From Gnetum montanum (Eukaryota; Streptophyta; Gnetopsida; Gnetales; Gnetaceae): DNA of 64,000 nucleotides. A program made the translations under genes and the position numbers. The stretch spans positions 291,409 to 355,408 of the forward strand of contig MNCI01037805.1 in assembly GCA_015680685.1 (NCBI GenBank), in the 5' to 3' direction. Of the stretch, positions 55,441-64,000 are shown piece by piece. The notes below the pieces were generated by a model. The model was not told where the DNA came from and made no database searches. It saw nothing but the letters and a program-made list of their open reading frames with translations. Each line of letters starts with the position of its first letter. Within the stretch, counting starts at the first letter, position 1.

Positions 55441-58070
55441 TCATGTGGTTCCTAGTGGTGGTGGTTCCTCCATGGGCTTCTTTCCTTTATCCTATGCTCC
55501 AAGCTTCTGAAATGGATACTTTTGAAGGAGCACCTAAATTTTTTCATCATTTGTCCAAGGCTCATGTGTTGTCCATGCTGATGTTCCAATGTTTGATGGA
55601 GTTGGCACTTTCCACGAGCATGATAGTTCAGAGTTTACTATCTCTAGCCTTTGTAATGTCTTCTTGTGTTTCGTAAACTTTGTCTCATATTTAGCATAGG
55701 TGGTAGCTACCTACTTCTCTAGCTCAGTTCTCAAATGCCCTACTATTAACATGGCCAAGTTGGCATATCGTAGATTTGCCACCTCCATGTACTCTGTGAG
55801 ATCTTGGATCTGCAAGTCCTAACTTTTCAATTATGCTTGGTGGGTAAAGGCATAAGTGTCTAGTATGGCTCACCAATCAATGTGTTGAGCACTAAAAGAA
55901 TCAATGTGATCCTTATCCATACAGATCTCTTTTTTGATGATTTTCTTATACATTCCCACCTAGTCATGAAAGTGCTCCCTTAATTTTTCATGCCTCTTAG
56001 CCTCATTTTTCCACATGCTTATTTCAATGGTTGTCTTCTACTAGATGGTGCTTACCTCCTCCATTGAGAGGGTTTTGTTTTCTCTAGCTAAGTGACTTAT
56101 ACCCTAGTTGACTCTTATTAGTTTTTCTCGCATTTGTTGAAAAATTTCTTCAAAAACATTCTTTTGTTTTTCAACTGTCGTCAACCAAATATTTTCAATA
56201 ATAAGGAGTTTATTCTCTTCTTGTAAGGCCTTGAGAGCTTTCACATGTGTATATGTCTGAGCTTATGCTTTTGAAGCATCCCAATCAACCTTCTTTTTTT
56301 CCATTGCCACCCTTTTATTCTCCACTAACAATTTATTTAACTACTCTTTCCTAAGTGATTCTAACTGATCGACTACAACAAGTTGGGATAGATCTCGTTG
56401 TTCAGCTTGTAGGGCGACAAAATTTTCTTGGAGCCTCCACAACTCATCTTCTATGTGTTCAGCCCTAACCTCAACCATGATTAGCTTCCCTTTAGAAGAA
56501 ATGAGGTCTAATTATGATGCTATGACATCTTGGGGGATGTCAAACAAGGATGTCATTACTTGTCCTATTTGCATCAAGCAATCCAAAGCATCCTCATGTT
56601 CCGCAGGAGTCATTGAGGTACCGACCAGAACTTGAGCATCACATGCTCTTGTGAAATTTTTTGGTGGCATAATAACGACATTAAATTACTCTTTGATGTG
56701 GTCTACAACCACCTTTGCTACTCCAACTGCATCCTAGTATTGCATGACCACCATTGTGGAACCTTCACCAATTTCTAATTGTACTTGGAATGATGCAGCA
56801 TTTCCAGAGATCTGTTGTGACCAATGTGATTCCCCTCCTCATGTTTGAATTGAGACCTCATCCCTTGTAGGATTGATTGATATGGTGGGCTATACAGCAT
56901 CATCGATTACCTTTAAGAGGTTGGCCTCATCTCTACTTCCCCAATTGATCATCTCTGCAATGGCCCTGAGATGGCTCATCGATAGTTGGTAATCTTGCAG
57001 CAGCAATAGTGGTTGCTAGTCTTGCTGGCCGATGGGTTATGTGATAAGCCCTACTTCTTGTTGTTAGCTGTTTCTTATGTTTGGAAGCTGGCTAGGCCCT
57101 GCTGTTTGAGGTGTAGTAGGCCCAACCATCTATTCTTGTTCAGGCTTCAATTTCTCACCAACATCTTTTCTTGGTGCTTGTGGCTTAAGTAATTCAGCAT
57201 ATGAAGCATTTTGAGCTTTTCTAAGGACATCATTAGTGTACCCCAAAATTCTAGCATGTTGGCATAGCTTTCTAATTAGACATAGAAAGGGCAGTGCAAA
57301 CTTTCCTATCTTCTATTCTTCAAACCGCCTTAATATTTTTATTAAATACATATGGGGCAAATTGGCATCAACCTTACCCATCAAAATTGCACTTCCACTA
57401 GCTGCATAGGTAGAAATTTTTTTTAACCCCTTCGTTGGGAAAATATGATAGGTGTCAATTTTAAAGTAAATTCTCTCTTCAAGGGTTAACTCTCCATATG
57501 TCTTGTCTTCTTTAACATACGCCCTTTTTAACCACACTTTTCTTGCATCTGCATCGGAGTGAGTGGACAAATGAGCAACTTTAGGCCTTGTATTTGTAAG
57601 ATTCAGAACTTCTGCAATGGCCTTTGTGGAGAAATCAACTGAAATTCCACCAATATCAACAGTGGTGCCTTCTTCTTTATTGTGCCAAAATTGATAGGTT
57701 TCACCTAAATACCATTCTCCACTCTCCAAGAGGATAGATCATAGTGAGGATGCCTTGAGTAGATCCTTAACTAGTTCAAGGGTGAATTCAATAAAAGGCC
57801 CAAAATTAAGTTCCACAATCATGGTAGAGGATGTGGACCTTTCTCGAATGGCTTAAACACATTATAGAGACAATGTGAGATGTTGTCCCTATTCTGGTGC
57901 CCTAACCTCTCCACCTTTTTTTTGCTAGATTGTGCAGTGATAGGGGTTTCCTGATGGATGCTAAATGATTATGCCACATGTTCTGCATGAGGTCCTTGGC
58001 CTTTGCCTCCTCCCAAGCATTTGGTTGCACCTTGAGAAGGTCCTCCATGTTATCCTCATTTAGGGGCCAT
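55441..58070 (-). pseudogene. ORF2 of element F
   Basis: ATG at 58070 (TGATTACAAATGGCCCC). The best preserved stretch is 57729-57313: GEWYLGETYQFWHNKEEGTT, SVDFSTKAIAEVLNLTNTRP, KVAHLSTHSDADARKVWLKR, LTLEERIYFKIDTYHIFPTK, DANLPHMYLIKILRRFEE. Coiled coil follows (56500-55700), and the protein ends MEEPPPLGTT at 55441. Stops and frameshifts occur elsewhere. This copy shows best the domain shared by the family, which resembles plant 'putative transposon protein' domains. It occupies the env position but shows no membrane segment. Confidence 0.8.
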
Positions 58071-58610
58071 TTGTAATCACACAAAGATCGATTGTTAGTA
58101 AAGTTATTTAAAGAAATTTAATTATCTCATACCTTACTCATTACCTTTAATAAATGTTTAATTCTTTGCTTAGTATGATTTCCTGAATATCAGAACCCAT
58201 GATCCGCAATGAACCCATGATCTGCAATGATTTTCCCTAAAAAGTTTTAATGTTGGGCCTAATCTACGTAGGTGACTCCTATAATAATTTAAGTGATTTG
58301 GATGAAGGAAGAAAATTAGTTTGGCATAAGTTTTTAGTATTTTCTAATAGTACTTACCTCTATGATATCCTTTGGGTGATAGCAAATTTTGAAAAAGTTA
58401 TGTGCAAATTCTATCGTACCCCTCTCCCATGACTAAGTTAAACACTCCAGGTTTAATTAGGTTCGATTAGAAAAGAGATCAGAGGGTTAAAGAGTGAAAT
58501 ATTGATGGTTGAATTTTAGAATTCTCAAATGGCTAAAAATCGTGGAAGAAAATTTGAACAACTCCCCTCGCATCAACTGTTGAAAATGACTTTTGTAGCA
58601 CATGGGGGCC

Positions 58611-58675
58611 CCATATATATACTTTTTATAGACACAATATCATGTATGTGATAGCGCGTACCCGATATCACGTCC
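58611..58675 (-). promoter_or_regulatory. Internal LTR-like promoter upstream of ORF2 (element F)
   Basis: Minus strand: GGACGTGATATCGGG, GCGCTATCACATACATGATA and TTGTGTC, followed by CTATAAAAAGTATATATATG. The LTR of F has the same GATATC palindromes followed by CCTATAAATATAGC. ORF2 begins about 540 bp downstream. Element D has the same block with GATGTC instead. Confidence 0.6.
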
Positions 58676-60116
58676 TATCCAAAATAGGGTACTTAGTAAA
58701 AGTGATGATTTTTTGATTTTTTATGGCAAAAAAAGAAAGATTTGAGGTAGATTTGAAAGGTCTAGGATAATGTCAATGGAAATTAAGGCACCGAAAGTGT
58801 AATAAAGTGGAGTTATATAATGAAGTTCTTTGAAAAGGGTGAGAAAAAGGAACATGTAGTGGTTCTAAGGAATGTTCGGTTAAAATGATGATAAGGTAAA
58901 GAATAGATTTGGTAATGGAGTACTTGGAGAGTAGAAGATGATGTGGTGGTGTGAAAAAAGTACAAATTACAAAAGTCACGCAAGCAGATCCTCCCCAATG
59001 CAGGTTCCAACATATCATGCCCTTGCGTAACCATGCCTTAAAATGTCTGTAGGCACTAGAAGGGTTAAATGTAATTTGCACTGGTGCAACAAAACACACA
59101 CATGTTAAATACCACTGCGATGAGGTAGGAATTCTATGCCACACAAGACACAAGTTAGAAGTACTTGGACGGTGAGTTCAGACAAATTATAAAAAGGATT
59201 GTAGAGATCAAGACATGAGGTGACTTACACTAGACATAATGAATCCTAAGTGTTGTGCATGATTAAAGTACCATTAGCCTTTTGCTCCAAGATCAAACTA
59301 AGTCCATACCTCTAATCAGTGACATTGTATTGTTTTATCCCAATGATGGACAACCATAAGAGCATCATGACAGCAAGGCATACAATCACTTCACATTTTG
59401 CACAAGGGAGGAGTGATTTAAATTTTTCTACGACATAGTTTTCTTAGCCTTTTCTTTTCTGCTTCATTTCTTATTTTTCCTCTTGCTTTTTTTTTTCTCC
59501 TTGTCTCTTTTTTCTTCTAGCCACCTTTTGGACTTTGCCTTTCCCAAAGGTGATTCGAAGAAGCCACCAACCTTCAGGCATGAATGCATGTCTTTCCAAT
59601 GAGACCCTCCAGAACAACATTGAGTTCATTTATTTAGTGCCTTTATTACAACTCTTACTCCCATTTCTCATTAGATCTATAAGGATCTTAGTACAACCAA
59701 GCTGCATGATAGCACATACAAATGTCACAAAAGAGAATCCACAAGTCCCCTTGATGTCACACCCTTGCCATTGCTGCTTAATCTATTACTCTTTGTTTTG
59801 GGCATAATGGGTACAAAGTTACTTTATGTTTTGATAATAACAAGAATATCATGATAGCCAGAGTAAGAACCTCTTATTAATAGAATGGGTGGGTGGATGT
59901 TTTAGGCTCACTATCCAAATAATTAGTCACTTATGACTTGATAGCATAGAACAACACCTCAACCAACTGGTCACGTGAGTATTTGATTCACAGATGAGAT
60001 TACCCTCAAAAAGATAAAATGAAAAATTGAAAAAAGAAAAATTAGAAAACAAAGAATTGAAAAAAAAATTGTAAAACCAGAAAAAAAAAAGGAAAAACAT
60101 TTACTAATTCTACTTG
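58676..60116. other. Noncoding block between gag and internal promoter (element F)
   Basis: Conserved with D (45270-45679, 53778-54391, 63506-63809) and partly with E (48591-49660). It contains A/T- and pyrimidine-rich runs (59450-59520, 60010-60100). No ORF of interest. The conservation between copies reflects common origin. Confidence 0.65.
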
Positions 60117-62486
60117 TTAGAATGGGGGGTATCCCTCATGACTAAAACTTTGATCATGATAAGAATTAATAAACAGAAAGTTAGGATCCATTCATGTTGG
60201 AAATATTGGGGTCTGGTCATATCCAAACCATTGGGTGTCTTTTGATGTGGTGGTAAGAATGTATCCAAACTAGGGTTCACACACTTGATTAAAGTAAGCA
60301 TAGTTGGGTAGATTATAAGATGTGGTAATGTGATAAGAAGCTGATTCACTATGGCACCCATGACCATAAGATAGTATGCAAGGATCAATATGTCCCTTCA
60401 TGTTGTTATATCCATTGGCTCGCGTGGTTGTTGGAGTGTTAATTGGTGGCCTGGATAAGGTAACAAGAGATGTTAATTTTGAAGAGGAAGGTATATCATG
60501 GTGTTGGACTTGTGCTGAGTTGGAGGATGCAATGGTTTCAGAACTGTGTTGTCTCTTTCTATGGCCATGCCTAAAGAAAGGACGCTTCCGACGTTATGGA
60601 GGACTCCCACTCCTATTGATAGTAGTAGCATAAGTAATGTTCATTAGTTGGTGTTGTGGTGCAAAACCTTCCGGCATAACTAGTGGTGATGTAAAAGGAG
60701 GTGAAGGATGAGAATATTGAGAATAAGAAGGAGTGTAAGGAACATGAGGTGGTGATCTCATAGAAGCAGACATGGGTTGATGATACTTAGGAGAGTGATA
60801 ACGACAAGGTGAAGTAGAGGATGTTGATCTAGTTGTAGAAATAGGGTGCTGAACATAATAAGCACTTGGTTTCAGGTGATACGAAGGATGTGGCCAGTTT
60901 GGCGGTGGTCTCTCCCATGATTGGTGGTTTTGCCACTATGGTTGAACATAGTACTTTTGTACAGAATCTAGATGTAGCATTCTTCCCGAATGCTCATGTA
61001 AGTGTGAAAAGATTGGGCATTGGCCTTTGGGATGATCATACAAGCAAACATCACATTGATGCTTATGATTTGCAGTTGAGCCCCTATGTTTAGTTTCTTC
61101 AGCCCTTCTTTCTGATTGTTGAATGGTATTCTATCCTGTTTCTAGGTTTGGTATCCTTTTTTTGTTTTGGTCATTAGAGTTATCTTGTGTGGTTCTTCCT
61201 TTAATAATGTTTGCATATTCTTCACATTTTTCATGTACCCACTCCATCGTCTTATTGATCTTTCCCTTGATTTCATCTGGTAATTTTAGTATTGGCAAAG
61301 ATGGGGGCAGTTCCACCTCCTCAAGGTGAGTTGATTTGTTCTCTTCATGATTATGGACCTTTTTTACTTTAAGAGTTTGGTCTTGTTGAGATTTTTCAAC
61401 ATTCTCCCATTTGGCTATTTCTCCTTCTTCTTTTGCTACCCACTTAATAAGCTCTTGGAATTGGTGGGTTTGTAGTTCATATAGTTGGCCTAAGGTATAC
61501 ATCCCTAGGGTCTCCCTCATTTCATTATAGAGCCCCTCCATGATGTGACACATTAGCCTTTCCTCGAAGAACCCATGGCCTAGGCATTTGTTTAACAATG
61601 AGTAATATCTTTCTAAGGCCATGTCCAAGGGTTCATGTTGCCCTTGTTTTCAATCTTGAATTTATCTCCTCAAGGCTGACACCCTTGCATAGGTTTGATA
61701 TTTTTCATTGAAGAGTTCTACCATTGTAGGCCAACAACGAATTGAATTCAACTTTAAAGACCTATACCACACCTTTGCTTGGCCCACGAGTATCATAGGG
61801 AAGAGCTTAAGTCTTTGCCACCCATTCTCAATGTTATTCCATACATGGACATCATGGAAGGCTTGTAAATGATGTTGTAGATCTAAATCATAGCCTCCTG
61901 AGAACTTAGAAAAGTTGTTTAAATCAAGCCTAGGTGGACAACTTTCCTTGCAATGCCTACGGGATATCTAAACAGCCTCTATTATATGCATTAGGCTCTT
62001 AGTGGCCAGCAGGGATTCATCATCACTAAACAGATTATGAGTTCATGACTTAGGACGATGTTGCCTATGTTCATGTTGGCATTCCTAATTTTGCTTGTGG
62101 GTTCAATTTTTATTTTTACACCAACCCCTTAAGGAATAGTCATCTGTGTCATGCCCCAACATTGAAAGAGCATAGGAAGATAGGGAACTGGAAGACTCAT
62201 CATGACTTTTGTAAGTCTCCCATTCATCCCTTGATGTACTCTTACTAACCATTGAGAAGGTCCTAGGCCTTACAGGCCCCCTCGTTCTAGGGGATGTCCC
62301 ATCTTCATTAGAGGTGTCTAGGTTGGATGACAAAAGTCCTTGAGTAACGTTGGGGTTTCTATGAACATATGAAATTCCTACATAAGATTGAGTACTCCAA
62401 ACTTATTCTTCATCATAAATTTCATTGGTTCTTCAATGAATTGCCCCCCTATTTGTTGCATTATTGCTATCTTGTGAAAGAGACAT
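60117..62486 (-). pseudogene. gag: Gag of element F
   Basis: ATG at 62486 (MSLSQDSNNATN). A codon near 62435 is TGA where E has TAG, both explained by an original TGG. Capsid-like: LERYYSLLNKCLGHGFFEER, LMCHIMEGLYNEMRETLGMY, LGQLYELQTHQFQELIKWVA (61628-61400). The C-terminal Pro/Tyr-rich part ends with PPF and TAA at 60117. It has numerous stops and frameshifts. It is homologous to E and C Gag. No protease follows. Confidence 0.82.
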
Positions 62487-62601
62487 TGTCATGAATTGTG
62501 TATGACTTAATTGAATTTAATTTCTTTATATGAAAGATATATCATTTATACCCTGTTACAGCAATCTTGTATGATATAACTGATCTAGATAACTGGCACC
62601 A

Positions 62602-62620
62602 TCCTTGACAATGGCCCCAA
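62602..62620 (-). promoter_or_regulatory. Primer-binding site of element F (decayed)
   Basis: Minus strand TTGGGGCCATTGTCAAGGA next to the LTR end CGCTCATCA; related to E's Asp-type site. Confidence 0.7.
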
Positions 62621-63500
62621 TGATGAGCGACAAGATACCCCTATGCTCAATCATAAGAATATGAGCAGGTACACGTGATCCGGTAGAACTCTGCATATGA
62701 ACTAGTTATGGCACCTAGACAATTATACATTGATCGCAGTTTGCTATCTTTTCACTTGGACTAGTATTTGCTTTGTCATGTGAGGTTTGGTCTAGAGTGA
62801 GGTGTATGATGTAGTTTCTACTACTATGCTACTCTTTAGGACAATAAGAAATAACTTAATTAAGCTAATGAGTAATAGGAAATAAGATGTAAGCTAGCCT
62901 AAGTGCAATGAGCATCCGTCCTTAATCATCTGTATGCATCTTGGACTTCATGCAATACTTCTGGGATTACCAAGCACACATTACTAGAAACACTACTCAA
63001 TACACTACGGGGTTACCATGTAGTTACACTTAAATGTTCGTGATTAAAGCATACTCATTCTACATTAACAACAAGAGTAGTAGATGACAATAAAAGAAAT
63101 ATTAACTAAGAAAACAATAATAAATAATAAATGAACAATTAAAACAATTAAATACTAAGTCAATGTTATAATGATGGAGTAATTTTGATCTTTATTGCCA
63201 ATTGTGTGTGTGTCCAAGTACGTCACACTCGAACAAAGGTTCCATACAATTACAAGCATCACATTGCGAGAATGCACTTGGGAAAGAACTAAAAACTAAA
63301 AACTGACTAAAGACTAAAGACTAACAAAAAGGACTAACTAATGAATTGACAAAAGACCCACTTCCTGTGCGCTTAAGTGCTATATTTAGAGGCTAACACA
63401 GGAATCATGATATTGTGTATACGATATCGTATCTAGGCTACAATATCGCATACCCAATATCATGTACCCTATATCAGGGCTGGCAAACTACGATTCATCA
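62621..63500 (-). mobile_element. 5' LTR of element F (880 bp)
   Basis: Minus-strand TGATGAATCGTAG at 63500 to TCGCTCATCA at 62621. U3 field of GATATC/GATATT copies (63407-63476). The TATA box is decayed here (CCTCTAAATATAGC), unlike the 3' copy. Confidence 0.9.
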
Positions 63501-63953
63501 GATTTATTATTAGGTTGGATGATGAAATAGGTACTCATTATGATTAAACCAAGAATCTCTTATTAATGGAATGAGCATATGGATGTTGTGGTCTTGATGT
63601 CCAAATAATCAGTCACTTATGGCTTAACAACATAGGTAAAGCCTCACCTCATTAGGCAACATGATCATCTTATTCACAAGCGAGATTACAAAAGAAAATG
63701 AAAACAACAACTAGAAAAATGGGAAAAATAGGAAAATTTGGATCGAGTAGAAAAATAACAAAAAAATTGTAAAACAAAAAGATGAAAAACATTTTAAGAA
63801 TCTTGAAGATTAGAATGGAGGGTAAACCCCACAACTAAACATTTGATCATGAAAAGGATTAATAAGTGGGTAAATGGGATCCATGCATGTATAAAATGTT
63901 GGGAACTGCTCATGCCCCAGCCACTAGGTGTCTATTGGTTGTGTGATGGCTGG
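63501..63953 (-). pseudogene. gag: Element D: gag 3' end and following noncoding segment
   Basis: After the GATTT target copy the sequence resumes D. It aligns with 59840-60260 of F, including the gag stop (TAA at 63810, minus strand). The gag part 63953-63810 is the C-terminal Pro/Tyr-rich tail. It is cut at 63953 by another LTR (element G). Confidence 0.75.
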
Positions 63954-64000
63954 TGATGAGTGGCGAGATACCCCTACACTCAACCATACGAAACGAGCGT
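63954..64000 (-). mobile_element. Element G: LTR edge, continues off window
   Basis: TGATGAGTGGCGAGATACCC and CTACACTCAACCATACGA is the complement of the LTR 3' end shared by E and F. It starts abruptly inside D's gag. GCTGG (63949-63953) is the expected target copy. Only 47 bases are visible. Confidence 0.8.

Larger units (their letters stand above)
54392..63500 (-). mobile_element. Element F: non-autonomous gag-ORF2 retrotransposon (9.1 kb)
   Basis: LTRs 62621-63500 (5') and 54392-55259 (3') are flanked by GATTT (54387-54391 and 63501-63505). Gag 62486-60117, long noncoding block with internal promoter, ORF2 58070-55441. No pol motifs occur. Host sequence on both sides is element D. The LTRs differ by many transitions, so F is clearly older than E. 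Confidence 0.92.
40840..64000 (-). mobile_element. Element D: gag-ORF2 retrotransposon, host of nested elements E, F and G
   Basis: D is visible in pieces: 40840-45679, 53778-54391 and 63501-63953. Each join matches continuous sequence in the intact relative F, for example CATAGGCACTAAAGGGGTT before E and AAACAAAACACACATG after it. Its 3' LTR is at 40840-41709. ORF2 is present, and no pol lies between ORF2 and the gag end at 63810. The 5' part of gag and 5' LTR are right of the window. GCTAG (40835-40839) is the left flank expected to be the target copy. Confidence 0.85.

Overview
The window is repeat-rich nuclear DNA of a land plant, probably a seed plant with a large genome. It contains no recognisable host gene, rRNA or tRNA. 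Almost all of it is nested LTR retrotransposons plus one LINE. The evidence is a dual RNase H and Tat/Ogre-type Gag in the left part, Athila-like Gag/Pol and a tRNA-Asp-like primer site in the right part, and plant L1-type LINE ORFs. Every large coding region is broken by stops or frameshifts, so no element here looks competent to move.

Layout. 1-12291: element A, Tat/Ogre lineage, minus strand (5' LTR, Gag, protease, start of RT; the rest lies left of the window). A multi-exon gene on the opposite strand (1399-5549) sits between its protease and RT. A is inserted in the 5' LTR of element B (12292-21137, plus strand, same lineage). B has lost gag and protease but keeps RT-RNaseH-archaeal RNaseH-integrase and a remnant of the same antisense gene. 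B is itself inserted in a LINE (21138 to about 25480, minus). 25728-37595: element C, Athila-like, minus, with gag, a damaged pol and a third ORF (ORF2) in the 3' position. 37596-40839: decayed gypsy gag and unassigned DNA. 40840 to beyond 64000: element D, minus, gag plus ORF2. D was hit three times: by E (45680-53777, plus, TSD CCTAT), by F (54392-63500, minus, TSD GATTT) and by G (from 63954). D, E and F carry gag and ORF2; no pol is visible in any of them. D's gag 5' part is off the window.

How the parts may work together. C, D, E and F share an ORF2 of about 2.7 kb. It has a conserved start (MAPK-type, often right after a TGATTGCAG acceptor-like site), a central domain resembling 'putative plant transposon protein' domains, a long coiled coil, and a conserved EEPPPLGTT-type tail. 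In C, D and F, ORF2 is preceded by about 0.5 kb by an internal block of short palindromes plus a TATA box. These palindromes match the U3 of the element's own LTR and differ between elements. A and B show the same principle: their antisense gene is associated with the motif of their own LTR. This element-specific, LTR-like internal promoter for an accessory gene is the most interesting candidate system in the window.

Limits. Family names rest on motif reading without database searches. LTR ends of E, F and B are well supported; the inner end of A's LTR is not. Single Ns flanked by duplicated sequence and one 536-base gap show that assembly artefacts are present.
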